From: Nematopogon swammerdamellus
Taxonomy: Eukaryota; Arthropoda; Insecta; Lepidoptera; Adelidae
Reading direction: 5' to 3'
Assembly: GCA_946902875.1 (NCBI GenBank)
Contig: OX336349.1
Span: 18,933,891 to 18,997,890 of the forward strand
Length of the DNA: 64,000 nucleotides
Made by a program: the position numbers and the translations under genes. Below the pieces are notes generated by a model. It was given only the letters and a program-made list of their open reading frames with translations, was not told the origin of the DNA and did not search any database. Positions 41,011 to 52,378 of this stretch are shown one piece after another; the first letter of the stretch is position 1, and each line of letters starts with the position of its first letter.

Positions 41011-41683
41011 TTATTTCATACATTTTTGAAGGCGGTTTTTATATTTTTTCAGATATTACGTTATTTTCAGATCATACATATGTGTGTTATTTCAGATTAA
41101 TTTATTGTGTAACTTTGTTCTTTTTTCACGATGTCTTAATTGTTTTTATTTTTATTTCAAATAATTAATAAAATTAAAAACTAATCAATTATGAATTATT
41201 TTGTTCCAACAAATCATTCTTGATGAACATATTATTTTGTTCAAACATAATATAAATTATTTATTTAAAAATTATCCACAAACATAAAAAAACACATTTT
41301 GCCTACTGCACATACATATGCACCGTTATGTGAAGTGCAAAGCCGGTTACATACATTAATAAGAAAATTACACTAACATGTATGCATACCACCGAGTCGC
41401 CTGACACGGCACCTACTCGCATCAGTATCCCATGTCCGGTAGCCGCTAGGACGAGGTTGTAATCAACAGCCTTCGGTCCGTAATCGCTTGATTAAAAGGA
41501 AGGCTTCAACGCGTTGATTTATTGATAGTTTGACGTGTATTTTTGAGTTATGGTGTTTTGTCACACTCCGCGCCGGAGACCTGCCCCCGCGCTCCTGTGG
41601 CAGAGAAAGCATCGCGCGGTGCAGAAAATTATCGTTTTAGGACCGATTTCATCACCTTTGGTTAAACTGTAGCTGTCGGATTT

Positions 41684-41914
41684 TTTTTTTTTTTTTTTGA
41701 AACTGACACGTTTGGCTACGTCACCTACAACATTCGTGATGTCAGCCCATAACACCGGGTGAACTGGGTGCCACGTCAGTGCTTCCCTTCGGTCGTGCCG
41801 ACTACACTGAACTGGACGGAAGCACACAAACTATTTACATAGCCGTTTCGACCGACCTTTCATTCAGTGCGGTGGTATCAACCCGGGAAGGTTAAACCCT
41901 ACCACCTAGTAATA
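41684..41914 (-). mobile_element. SINE, 5'-truncated (tail and core)
   Basis: T run, GAAACTGACACGTTTGGCTA, GGCTACATAGCC-type middle and CCTACCACCTAGTAATATCC. The head is missing. Confidence 0.85.
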
Positions 41915-41924
41915 TCCCCTAGTC

Positions 41925-42415
41925 ATTTCGCCAAGAGTCTGGAGTGTAACGTCGCGATAAGGATGTATGTACCGTGTGGGGCCGGTACTTTAAAAGAATA
42001 GCCCCACTGCATCTCTCCCCGTGTATGTCGTAAAAGGCGACTAAGGGATATGACTCCAATCCTTCTTATATCACTAGGTGGTAGGGTTTAACCCGCCCGG
42101 GCTGATACCACCGCACTGAATGAAAGGTCGGTCGAAACGGCTATGTAAATAGTTTGTGTTTTCCGTCCAGTTCAGTGTAGCCGGCACGACCGAAGGGTAG
42201 CACTGACGTGGCACCAATTCACCCGGTGTTATGGGCTGACATCACGGATGTTGTAGGTGGATGTTGTAACGTGTCAGTTTGCATAAAAAAAAAAAGTCGG
42301 CTTTTACGACATACACGGGGAGAGATGCAGTGGGGCTATTCTTTTAAAGTGCCGGCCCCACACGGTACATACATCCTTATCGCGACGTTACACTCCAGAC
42401 ACTTGGCGAATGAGA
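41925..42415. repeat. SINE (+) and SINE head (-) in fold-back with duplicated flanks
   Basis: A full plus-strand SINE (41971-42290) is followed by a minus-strand head (42297-42367). The non-SINE flank TCTGGAGTGTAACGTCGCGA + TAAGGATGTATGTACC occurs before the first and, inverted, after the second (42362-42405). The SINE head and about 45 bp of host flank were therefore duplicated together in inverted orientation. Confidence 0.85.
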
Positions 42416-42522
42416 GCTAGGCCGAAAAAAGTGTAAGACTTCGACCGTCACGACACTTTTGCTGTAGTATGCGTGTTTGTGTGTTTACAAGCGTACGTAT
42501 ATGTATAGGTATATTACTGCAG

Positions 42523-42702
42523 TACAGGTCTGTTAACCAAAGCTGGCGCGTGCACAGTACTCACACCAATGCAATTGTGCAAGTGCGAGTGAGGCAGATC
42601 GGGTTTTCGTGATGCGTATGCCCCGATCTGTCTCCCTCGCACTTGCACAATTGCGTTTGTGTGAGTACTGTGCACGCGCCAGCTTTGGTTAACCGACCTG
42701 TA
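42523..42702. mobile_element. Palindromic MITE with TA duplication (Tc1/mariner-like)
   Basis: TA (42523-42524) | CAGGTCTGTTAACCAAAGCT ... AGCTTTGGTTAACCGACCTG | TA (42701-42702). 176 bp with inverted arms of about 75 bp (GCGCGTGCACAGTACTCACA) round a short loop. TA duplication and CAGG ends fit Tc1/mariner-type MITEs. Confidence 0.85.
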
Positions 42703-42747
42703 ATAGACGTCATTTATTTTTTATTTTTCATGACATAAAATTAAGGG

Positions 42748-42835
42748 TAGCACTGACATGGCACCTAGTTCACCCGGTGTTATAACATCACGGATGTAGT
42801 AGGTGATGTAGCCAACCGTGTCAATTTCCATTTAG
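42748..42835 (+). repeat. SINE common tail fragment
   Basis: GGTAGCACTGACATGGCACC to GTCAATTTCCAT. 3' end only. Confidence 0.8.
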
Positions 42836-43353
42836 AAAAAAAATTCAATTTTTTTTTGTCCAAAAATTCTTAGTGTATTTTCTGCTCGCATGCTCCGTGT
42901 ATATTCTCTGGTCGTATGTCGAGTCGTCTAAAAGTAATGATTAATTCGTTCCTTAATTACAGAACGAGCGAAGCCGGTTCGCAGTTGACTCGTCCGCGTG
43001 GAAAAATGAAGAAGGAACCGGTGTACCGTACGGATGTATGCAAATGTATATGAGCGGTGTCCTCACTGGAGAAGGCCTACCTACATTATGTATTAATTAT
43101 TAAAATTTGTGAAAAGAAGTCTAAAGATGTTTTCTTTTGTAATTCCTTAAATTAAATACTGATTAAAATAACAAATAATTATATGACTTATTTTAAATTA
43201 TTGTTAATAAATCCTTAGTTTTTAAATGTCCGGCCTTGTTACCAAAATGTCCGGCTTTACCGACTGGTAAATCCGGCTTTCTGTTCTGTACACCTGGCAA
43301 CGCTACCTACATATATGCGTTAGAGCAGAGGCCGTCTACATTCATACAATGTT

Positions 43354-43967
43354 GTTAGGGTTCCGTATCCGTCGTACGGAACCATATTACTAAGCCTACA
43401 CCGCCGTCTGTCTGTCTGTCTGTCTGTCATTTTTTTTTATGTAATCCGGTATGGGTGGCTGAGTCGGAGGGGCCAAAGCGCATGCTCCGACCGGCCAATA
43501 TCACCTCCGAGAAGTTAGGTGCCATACCGGAGACTTCCCTGAATTGCTGGCTACACTGGACTAAGAACACAACCGAGGCTGCTATGCGGCCATCTTACAT
43601 CCAGCACGGTGGTACCAACCTAGTCGGCTACAATTTAAGCCTACCACCTAGTAAGGGGCAAGGGCCTGCCTGTCTGTCCGAGGGCTGTATCGCTGTATCT
43701 CTCGAACCGTAATAGGTAGTCGGTTGAAATGTTCACAGAATATGTGTTATTATGGTCGATATACCAACAAATAATAAAAATAAGAAAAAGTAAAAAATTC
43801 ACGGAGGTCCCCATACAAGAAAGTAAAAAGTGTATGCGCGCCATCAACCGAAAAGAGTATGAAGCATTTTAACTAATACACAGATGGCGTGAGTGGCGCT
43901 GACCATGACATGGCGATACGGAACCCTCGGTGCGCGAGTTCAACTCGCACTTGGCCGGTTTTTTTTT
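43354..43967 (-). repeat. GGGTTCCGTATC-type repeat with a nested SINE
   Basis: Outer repeat from AGGGTTCCGTATCCGTCGTA to GGAACCCTCGGTGCGCGAG and TTGGCCGGTTTTTT. It is split in its (GTCT)n tract by the second-family SINE at 43430-43662, after which CCTGTCTGTCCGAGGGCTGT resumes. Confidence 0.85.
43430..43662 (-). mobile_element. Second-family SINE inserted in a GTCT microsatellite
   Basis: T run, ATCCGGTATGGGTGGCTGAG, GCTATGCGGCCATCTTACAT and GCACGGTGGTACCAACCTAG, as in 12472-12720. Confidence 0.8.
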
Positions 43968-44950
43968 AATCCCTAGTGTTGAAAATAGTGTCTGGTAGTG
44001 CTCCATACCAAAGAGTTGTATTACGTCGCTACAGGAGCGCAGCGACGCACACTGGTCCCAAATTGAAAAAAAGCGGACTTACGAATTTAGTCGGGATTTT
44101 CGGGTTTTTTTGTTATCTGTCTGTCATATTATGTTAAAGAGATTCGTATAAAGTACAAATTGACCTAACTGAATAGAATACTTCGAAGAAAAAAAATATT
44201 TTTCTTTTTTTACTATGGAGAAAAACACATTTTCTCTATTTGTCTTCGTGGAACCTAGTGGAACCTCACAGTTCAATATGATAATAATGTACTAGCATGA
44301 GGTCTTCCAGATGGCTATCAAAGTTGCTGCATCGGCTTGCATCGGAGCGACTTTAACAAACTTTTATGTTTTTGAAAAAAATACATACTATTATTATTAT
44401 TGTAATCGGTGTAGTTTCATATGTATATCAAAAAGTTTCAAGAACGTCCATTTGTTAATTGCACACAAACGTAAATAAAAAAATAAAACAATTTTTTTCT
44501 GTCTTTTTCTTTGCGGAACCTAGTGGAACCTCACAGATTGATATGTTAATAATGTACTATAGCATGAGGTCTTCAAGATGGCTACTAAAGTTGTCACAGT
44601 AGCTTTCATCTGAGGGTATTTGATAAACTTTCCATTAAAAAAAATCACAATAATGTTATTATTATGCTGATAACTAGTAACAACTGTAAAGACTTTGTCA
44701 ATTCGTGAAACCACTTAAAATTATAACACGATAAGTGGACATTTAATAGTTCAATACACTTAAACGCGAATATCTCACGCGGTTTCACGAGAAACCTTGT
44801 CATCCGCACTGCAATTTCCAAACTGAAAAACAAAAATAATGACGATTTAACACTGTTCATGAAAGAAAAATTACATAAAGCAAGAGTACTATTACGAAAA
44901 CATATTTTTAACTTGCCTTTATGACTTGAATCCATTATGATGACAAATAA

Positions 44951-46927
44951 GCCATGGTTCAACCGTCTATGCCGCATAGCTGTCGAGGCCAAGAGCCAAG
45001 CCTACAGGCGGTGGCTCTCCGCACGTACCGCTGAGGCAAGGCGCGCTCTTAACGCCTCCTCCAGGTCTTGCAAGCGAACACTCATCGTGGCCAAGTCCAA
45101 GTACGATCATAGAATTGGCGAGAGACTAGTGCGATGCCCGACCGGCAGCCGCGCATTCTGGTCTCTCGCCAACTCTATCGGACGAAACTTCTGTCGCTCT
45201 GCTACACCACCCCTGGAACGGTCTGACGGATCACTCGCTATCCTCGCGAAGGAAAAGGCGAACATTTTTGCTCGTCTTTTCGCGTCTAACTCAACGTTGG
45301 ATGACCAGGGTGCAACTCCTCCCTTGATACCACGCTGTGGGATTTCGATGATGGAGCCGAAGATGCACCCTAGACAGGTATTCAAATGTTTGAGAACGTT
45401 AGACACTTCGAAGAGTAGTGGTCCTGATGGCATTCCAGCCATAGTGCTCAAGATTTGTGCCCCTGAGTTGACACCAATAATCTCCCGTCTTTTCCGTCTC
45501 TCCTTCGCCCGTGGGATTGTACCCTCTTGCTGGAAAAGAGCCTCGGTACAACCGGTTCCAAAGAAGGGAGACTCCGCGAACCCCCCAACTATCGGCCCAT
45601 TGCGATAACTTCACTATTATGTAAAGTTATGGAGCGCCTTATTAACACCCAGCTCCTAACGTACTTAGAAGCAAATAAACTCCTGGATGACAAGCAGTAC
45701 GGATTCCGGAAAGCGCGGTCAACAGGAGATCTTCTAATGTACGTTACGCATATATGGGCCGAAAGATTGGACAATTTTGGGGAGTCGCTGGCAGTCGGCC
45801 TGGATAACTCCAAGGCTTTCGACCGCGTTTGGCACCGAGGCCTCCTAGGCAAGCTTCCGTCCTTCGGCATTCCACCCAAACTCTGCACCTGGATCGCCAG
45901 CTTTTTGGCAGGTCGTTCCATCTTCATTACCATCGATGGCTCGAAATCGGACGACTTTCCAATCAACGCTGGTGTTCCGCAGGGCTCTGTGCTGTCGCCT
46001 ACGCTTTTCTTAATAAACGATCTACTGTCCTTGGGCATGATACACAGCTATGCAGACGACAGCACGGAGCACGAGGGCTATGTTAAGGACTGGAAGAGTA
46101 GAGATTCGCGGCACAGGGAGGCTCAACGTTCAGTTGTTGATAAGGTCGATAACGTTCTCGGAAAAGTAGCTTTATGGGGCCAGGAGAACCTTGTCGCCTT
46201 CAACGTTAGTAAGACTCAGTGCTGCGAATTATCTGCTAAGGTCAATCCCTTTCCTTTCCAAGCTAGTTTCCAAGGTAGCGTTGTACCTGTCTCGCAGCAC
46301 CTGGACCTCCTGGGCACCACTATATCCAAAGAAGTGGGTTTCCGGCAACTAATCGAGTCTAAGGCCAAAACTGCATCCAGAAAATTGGGAATACTTTTCC
46401 GCAATCGGCGGTTCTTCTCACCGGCACAACGATTCCTGTTGTACAAAACACAGATTAGGCCGGTGATGAAGTACTGCAGTCACATCTGGGAGGGTAGTCC
46501 GCATTATCTGCTTGCGTCCTTGGACTCGATACAGCGCCGAGCCATCCGTCTTGTTGGTGACCCGAAACTTACAGATGGTCTGGAGTCTCTGAGTCACAGA
46601 CGATTTGTGGGTTCGCTTAGTCTGTTTTACAGATACTATCACGGACGCTGCTCTGTGGAACTAGCATCCCTTATTCCCTGCCACCCGTCCTACCTCCGCA
46701 TGACTCGTCGCAGAGAGACTCAGCACCCTTTTGTTGTTGACATTGGGCTTTTGAGAACCAATCGATTCTCTAAATCGTTTCTTTGTCGCACCGCTAGAGT
46801 GTGGAACTGGAACTGTCTTCCGGCGAGTGTATTTCCTGAATCCTTTAACCTGGGTGTCTTCAAGCGTTGTATTAACGGGCTAGACAGCCTAGCAACAGTC
46901 CGCAAATCTGCTGGCATGCCCCTATAA
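44951..46927 (+). pseudogene. LINE ORF2: reverse transcriptase and C-terminus, frameshifted
   Basis: The first frame (to 45608) covers the pre-RT region with TSKSSGPDGIPAIVLKICAP. A frame change near 45580 leads into 45588-46927: NYRPIAITSLLCKVMERLIN, catalytic motif A LAVGLDNSKAFDRVWHRG, GVPQGSVLSPTLF, and motif C SYADDST. The C-terminus has RRETQHPFVVDIGLLRTNRF and FKRCINGLDSLATVRK. All RT catalytic aspartates are present, but the frameshift and loss of the 5' end make it non-autonomous. Confidence 0.9.
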
Positions 46928-47020
46928 CTGAGCGTGGTTTCGCGAGGAGAGGTGATTTTGGCTCTGTCGACTGCACCATTGGTCTCTCGGCACAGCCACC
47001 CATGCTGGTTTACATAAAAA
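44951..47020 (+). mobile_element. CR1/jockey-group LINE, 5'-truncated
   Basis: Starts abruptly inside ORF2 at KPWFNRLCRI (no endonuclease domain) directly at the inner end of the left arm of the 44009-48131 transposon. It ends with the 3' UTR CACAGCCACCCATGCTGGTT and a short A run at about 47016-47022. At least five 3' fragments of this family lie in the window (11057, 11785, 12180, 32870, 48600, 54372). Confidence 0.9.
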
Positions 47021-47071
47021 AATACTAAGCTGCTATATAATCAAGAGATAATAATAATAACCTATATTTTA

Positions 47072-47215
47072 AATCTAGATTTGCTTCCAGAAGCAAAAGA
47101 GTTGGTAGATATACAGGAGTCATATTCATTCCTCGATGATGACGAAGAGGCGACATACGTAGTCACTGAAGTAGAAAAAGAGAACGACCCATTAGACATT
47201 TATTTGTCATCATAA
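47072..47215 (+). pseudogene. C-terminal stub of a transposase-like ORF
   Basis: An open, acidic 47-residue C-terminus (NLDLLPEAKELVDIQESYSF, then DDDEEATYVVTEVEKENDPL) ends TAA at 47215, just inside the right inverted arm. Its position between the arms suggests it is the end of the host transposon's own transposase, the rest removed by the LINE insertion. The family cannot be assigned from this stub. Confidence 0.5.
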
Positions 47216-48139
47216 TGGATTCAAGTTAAAGGCAAGTTAAGGTAAGTTAAAAATATGTTTTCGTATTAGTACTCTTGCTTTATGTAATTTTTCCTTCATG
47301 AACAGTGTTAAATCGTCATTATTTTTGTTTTTCAGTTTGGAAATCGCAGTGTGGATGACAAGGTTTCTCGTGAAACCGCTTGAGATATTCGCGTTTAAGT
47401 GTATTGAACTATTAAATGTCCACTTATCGTGTTAATATTTTAAGTGGTTTTACGAATTGACAAAGTCTTTACTGTTATTACTAGTTATCAGCATAATAAT
47501 AACATTATTGTGATTTTTTTTAATGGAAAGTTTATCAAATACGCTCGGATGAAAGCTACTGTGACAACTTTAGTAGCCATCTTGAAGATCTCATGCTATA
47601 GTACATTATTAACATATCAATCTGTGAGGTTCCACTAGGTTCCGCAAAGAAAAAGACAGAAAAAAATTGTTTTATTTTTTTATTTACGTTTGTGTGCAAT
47701 TAACAAATGGACGTTCTTGAAACTTTTTGATATACATATGAAACTACACCGATTACAATAATAATAATAGTATGTATTTTTTTCAAAAACCTAAAAGTTT
47801 GTTAAAGTCGCTCCGATGCAAGCCGATGCAGCAACTTTGATAGCCATCTGGAAGACCTCATGCTAGTACATTATTATCATATTGAACTGTGAGGTTCCAC
47901 TAGGTTCCACGAAGACAAATAGAGAAAATGTGTTTTTCTCCATAGTAAAAAAAGAAAAATATTTTTTTTCTTCGAAGTATTCTATTCAGTTAGGTCAATT
48001 TGTACTTTATACGAATCTCTTTAACATAATATGACAGACAGATAACAAAAAAACCCGAAAATCCCGACTAAATTCGTAAGTCCGCTTTTTTTCAATTTGG
48101 GACCAGTGTGCGACGTAATACAAATTCTTTGCTCCATAT

Positions 48140-48509
48140 AAGGAAGCAAGCACACCCACACGGTGTGAATTATTCCACGGGTGCAAGCAGGATGGCGTTA
48201 CGGAGCTTTTCCGGTTGGAGTAGGATGCATCACACGGAAATTTTTAGCGCAAGTGAAAATATGTTATTTTTATGATAATATTTATTTGAAGAAATATAAA
48301 TAAACATATGACTACTGAAACAAAGAATTAAAATGCTACCGGCATAGATACATAATACATACATAGTAGACTAATTCTTTCCAAAATCTTGCCACGGTCA
48401 TGTTAAGGGTTTTTTTTTTTAAATAGTACTTTTCGCGAGCGAAGCCCCGAGCAAAATCTAATTACCGATATTATATGTATTATTATACGAGTATATAGTA
48501 ACCACACAG
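48140..48509. other. No gene; Helitron-like terminus
   Basis: GCGAGCGAAGCCCCGAGCAA near 48435 resembles a decayed Helitron-like 3' end. TTGGAGTAGGATGCATCACA near 48217 is matched at about 60222, so another dispersed repeat piece may be present. Confidence 0.4.
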
Positions 48510-48599
48510 TAAGATAAGAAAGGAAGGGACCTACAGTTTAACGTGGAATCCGAACCACGGTCAGCCTCCAACAACGGTCGAGCGGTCACAATCCTTTAA

Positions 48600-48946
48600 C
48601 CTGAGTGTTTTCAAACGTCGTATCAACGGGCTAGACAGCCTAGCAACAGTCCGCAATCTGCTGGCATGGCGCCTCACTGAGCGTGGTTTCGCGAGGAGAG
48701 GGCTCTGTCGACGAGATTTAACGACGAGATTTAACCTACACCGCGTTAACCTACTACGCTACGCCGTGTTCTCCGCATCATTTTGTATGGAGAAACGAAG
48801 TTCGCAAATCTATCACTAGAGGCGGTGCTCCGTTTCTCCATACAAAAACACGGCGTAGCGTAGTACGCGGTGTAGGTTTAATCTCGTGATTAGGGTATTG
48901 GTCCCTCGACACAGCCACCCATGTTGGTTTACATTTAAAAAAAAAC
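48600..48946 (+). repeat. LINE 3' tail within the SINE
   Basis: CAACGGGCTAGACAGCCTAG, CTGAGCGTGGTTTCGCGAGG, then after the MITE GACACAGCCACCCATGTTGG and A8. Same family as 44951-47020. Confidence 0.9.
48709..48888. mobile_element. Palindromic MITE inside the LINE tail
   Basis: Left arm CGAGATTTAACCTACACCGC...CTACTACGCTACGCCGTGTT and right arm AACACGGCGTAGCGTAGTAC...GGTGTAGGTTTAATCTCG are inverted. TTTGTATGGAGAAACG is paired further in. GAGATTTAACGAC is duplicated at the left edge. Confidence 0.8.
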
Positions 48947-49022
48947 ATCCAAGTACTGACCGCGCTCAGCGTTGCTTAACAACAGTCGACCGACCGCACC
49001 ACTGAGTTACCCGAGGCTGACA

Positions 49023-50229
49023 ATACTATAAGGGTTTACGTTCCTCTTTTGAGGTACGGAACCCTAAAAACAAGAAAATATCAATGCCAAGTGTACGAAA
49101 TATATAGACGGTACAGAGATGGACAATTACATAGACGGTACAGAATGTTCGCAGTGCGCGACGAGGCTTTGTTCTGTCACAACGACGACGATCGATTCGA
49201 AGCGATTTTAAGACAGTCGGAATAAATGAGCGGACCGAATGTCTGCGCCGCGATAAGAAGCGACGCACACGCCACGAGCCAGCGACTCTAGCCAGACCGA
49301 TCGGTCTAGATCGTTGGAGAAAAATAAATTTTACATCCCCAGCAACATTAGTCCACCTCCAAGCCGGACTGGCACGTCCGCGGCGGTGAAATTGGCTGCG
49401 CCCGAGGCTTCGACCTCGGGAAGAGCCACCCAGTTCGATAGCAATAAGAAAAAATTGTACACGTTTCAGAAAAGAAGTTGAAATTGTTTTTTATGGAATC
49501 TGAAATGGTTTGCTATTTACCACCTGCTAACACCTGTGTCGTTAGCACACTACGCATGGTCTCTGTCTGAACTGGATGTAGTTTTTCCCTTTGGTCGCGT
49601 CGTTGACATGCAACGTAAAACTTCGCTCTTTCTGTGCGATGTACCATCAATATTACTCACCTGATATATTCAGTTTCAATATATGTAAAAGTTCATTTAT
49701 TATGGCAGATCGGTAGCTTTGTTAAAACACGTTTTGATTAGTTTTACTATTAAATTATAAAAATCATCTTGAATTTACTTATAAAAAATGTATCAGGCGA
49801 TAACTAGGACACCCTTTCTCTTTTTTCCTTCACATTCTTTTACACTGACTCTTATGATTGGTTGAAGGGTTTAGAACGCTGTAATCGCTATTTAGCTGAA
49901 AGAAAATTGTGAAATTGTTATTAGATAATTATGAATAGAAACTAATTTGGTCTGAACACATCTTTACTTTTGCCCCAGTACTGAGAGAGTATCAGTGATT
50001 CCACATATAAATCAAAATGCACATGGTCAAAACAAAAATTATGACTGAACTCCTAGGTATATTAAAATAATTGTTAATTTTGCTATAGATGTGTTTACAA
50101 AACACTATAATTGTTTACAGTGTAAAATTAAATATACAAAAAATGTGCATACAAAACTAAACTGAAAATAAATTAAATTAAGACAGTAATGAAACGATCA
50201 AGACATATCGCTCAGCCAACACTCTTTTA
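49023..50229. other. No gene recognised
   Basis: GAGGTACGGAACCCTAAAAA at 49050 is the end of a GGGTTCCGTATC repeat. GAGGCTTCGACCTCGGGAAG (about 49411) matches a piece near 5650. Otherwise unremarkable AT-rich DNA. Confidence 0.4.
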
Positions 50230-50530
50230 ATTTTCCCTTCTTAAAAAAGGGAGGCCAGCGGTGTGTTTTCGGCTGCCCTCCCCCGGCGAGCCCGCACGCG
50301 TGTGTGTGGGGGTGTTGGGGGGGACCCCCCAAACTTGGAGCCGCGGGGGCGCGGGGAGGGAAGGAGTGAGGGAGGGTGGGCGGGCGGGAAAGGAGGGGTA
50401 ATCAACGCACGCAATCTTCGCGGAACCCTTAAAAACTTTAAAAACTCATCGCCGCCCGCCTTGGCCCGGTCGATGCTTACATACACATGCGTTGACGTAT
50501 GTATATGCGAGTGTGAGTAAGGGAGGGTGT
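50230..50530. other. GC-rich, G-run-rich island
   Basis: Runs such as GTTGGGGGGGACCCCCCAAA and GGAGGGTGGGCGGGCGGGAA favour G-quadruplexes. The two 80-85-codon frames here are compositional artefacts. Confidence 0.4.
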
Positions 50531-51189
50531 GTGTGAGTGTATGTGATAGATGTTATAAATGTTTGCGATAATTTTACTAGTACGTCAGGTTTGCATCAGT
50601 GAAAAATCATATTTGCTGTGTGAATAGCTTATATGTCTCTATGTGTGTGTTTTTTTTATTAAATGTAGCAATATCTTCGTCTTTATTTTGATTTAGGTCA
50701 ATCACTGTACTTTTCGATAGTTGTTGCGAGAAAATGAGCGTTATACTTCGCTATTTTCACTTACTTTACTTTCTGAAAATTATGCATTTTTAAACCTATC
50801 GTGTTGATGAAAAATTACATCTACCTTCTAAATTGCCCTTATTCACATCAGTATATAATTAAGTACCTACCTACTAATGTACTCGTATAAGTGTACTGAC
50901 AAAATTATGTATGTGTGTGTGTGAGTGTGCATGGAATTTGTTTTAGCGAGGGCGTAGTTTGTGTGTGAGCGTGTGGAGTTTTAATTTTTGGGGGATGTAA
51001 TGAACGGAGCAGTCTTTGAATATTGATCGTGAGTTTTTATTGTCACTCTCCGCGCCGCTCATAGCTCGTATTATGTTTGTCATTCCATCCACTTTTATAT
51101 ACGTCAGTACGTACATGCTGGGAATATCGCTACGTGCTATTGTGCGTAAAGAGGCAATCCGCAGACGCACCAAAGTAGTCGATATTGGA
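50531..51189. other. No gene recognised
   Basis: AT-rich, with (GT)n tracts near 50640 and 50910. Confidence 0.4.
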
Positions 51190-51450
51190 CACAGGGCGGC
51201 TTAGATCAAGTGGCTGGCAGCGGGCTGGGCACGTCAGCCGAAGAGACAGCGACCGTCGGAGTAAACGCACATCCTACACTGGCGGCCGTGGACAGGAAAA
51301 CGGAGTTTAGGAAGACCACCCGCCAGGTGGGACGACGACATCTAGTACGTCGGCGGAAAGAGGTGTTTCTGTACCGCTGAAGGCCGGGAGGACTGGAGGA
51401 AAATTGAAGAGGCGTATGTCCAGCAGTGGACTCATACACGCTGACCAACG
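51190..51450 (+). pseudogene. RTE-type LINE C-terminus fragment
   Basis: Degraded homologue of the common lepidopteran RTE ORF end (HVSRRDSDR, TGGRGQ, RPPARW-like stretch split by frameshifts). It ends at GTATGTCCAGCAGTGGACTC. Counterpart of 34555-34800. Confidence 0.7.
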
Positions 51451-51487
51451 TGTTATGTATGTGTTGAGCATACATATTTTTAATGTA

Positions 51488-51602
51488 TGCTCACTTATCC
51501 TTCCTTCCTTCCTTATCCTTCCTTATCCTTATCCTTCCTTATTCCTTATTCCTTATTCCTTTTCCTTATTTCCTTATTTCCTTATTTCCTTATTTTTTCC
51601 TT
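51488..51602. repeat. CCTT/CCTTATT microsatellite
   Basis: About 115 bp of imperfect CCTT, CCTTAT and CCTTATTT units directly upstream of the Helitron-like element. Confidence 0.9.
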
Positions 51603-51615
51603 ACCTTTAATAAAA

Positions 51616-51810
51616 TCCAACGTCTGCTTTCTGTCTGTCTGTCTGTCCGCTTATAACTCGAGAACCACTGAACCGATTTTAATAAAAAAAATTCTACGGA
51701 TAGCTTGATTCTTCCCATCAACTATAGGCTACTTACTATCACGCTAAATGGCTTATGAGGTTAGCAGAGAAGTCAAATGTGAGAGCGGGCGGAGCCGTGG
51801 GCACAGCTAG
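51616..51810 (+). mobile_element. Short Helitron-like element with exact ends
   Basis: A|TCCAACGTCTGCTTTCTGTC ... GGAGCCGTGGGCACAGCTAG|T. 195 bp; sibling of 2504-2704. The interior has CTTATAACTCGAGAACCACT. Confidence 0.75.
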
Positions 51811-51842
51811 TCTTATTTACAAAGGAAATTGTAAATAGAGGA

Positions 51843-52170
51843 CGTACCGTGTGGGGTCGGTACTTAAAAAGAATAGCCCCACTGCATCTCTCTCCATGCA
51901 TGTCGTAAAAGGCGACTAAGGGATAAGGACAAAATGCCGTGCTAAAGGGCGACAGGCCCGCCACCTCTCACCTTGGCATGGTACTTCCACCGAGTCATGC
52001 AGCAGGTGGGTCTTGGTGCCTTACTTGCTGCTTGATCGATTGAATCTTGTTCGAATACTTTGCGAAACTTGGTGGTCGGTGCTGTGCTGTAATTTACCAG
52101 AGTTCTTGCAGCACAACACAGATTACTCTGCTTACCACGTATGTCGGGATTCAGCGTGTGTGATATGTAT
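51843..52170 (+). mobile_element. SINE (head 2 + body 2)
   Basis: GTACCGTGTGGGGTCGGTAC, GTCGTAAAAGGCGACTAAGG, CACCTCTCACCTTGGCATGG, GTGCTGTGCTGTAATTTACC and ATGTCGGGATTCAGCGTGTG. Same module order as the TSD-defined copy at 5968-6296. Confidence 0.85.
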
Positions 52171-52378
52171 GTATGTAGGACATATATCGAATGCTCATGA
52201 CAGACAAGCAATAAATCGGTTCCTTTAGCCTGTTTTATAAGTACCACCAAGGCCGTTACTCTTATCAATTTGCTTCCCTCATTCCTCCTGCCCCCATTCA
52301 TATCAGCCACGCGCGTCGGAGCCGCTCGGAACATCCTAGCTGTTGAAACTCAACCTCTGAGAAGGCATCGCTTTTTAA

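Larger units (their letters stand above)
44001..48139. mobile_element. DNA transposon with about 0.93-kb inverted repeats, split by a LINE
   Basis: The left arm (44009-44950) and right arm (47200-48131) are near-identical inverted copies, apart from a 19-bp insertion near the left end and a small duplication in the right arm. The 8-bp flanks CTCCATAC (44001-44008) and CTCCATAT (48132-48139) differ at one base and look like a target duplication. Ends are CAAAGA...TTGTATTACGTCG. An 8-bp TSD with CA...TG ends suggests the P or hAT superfamily. The transposase is gone except for a C-terminal stub. Confidence 0.85.
48510..49022 (-). mobile_element. SINE head interrupted by a LINE tail that contains a MITE
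   Basis: The minus-strand tRNA/5S head is cut between GAGCGGTCAC (48599) and ATCCAAGTACTGACCGCGCT (48947), which normally adjoin, and ends CCGAGGCTGAC at 49021. The insert is a LINE 3' tail (48600-48946) ending in an A run. Three layers of insertion can be ordered in time. Confidence 0.85.

Noticed and set aside
45107..46446. Minus-strand frames of 114-149 aa
   Set aside because: Shadows of the LINE reverse transcriptase on the other strand.
49026..49268. 80-aa arginine-rich minus-strand frame
   Set aside because: Composition follows GC-rich DNA; no motif, and it starts within repeat remnants.
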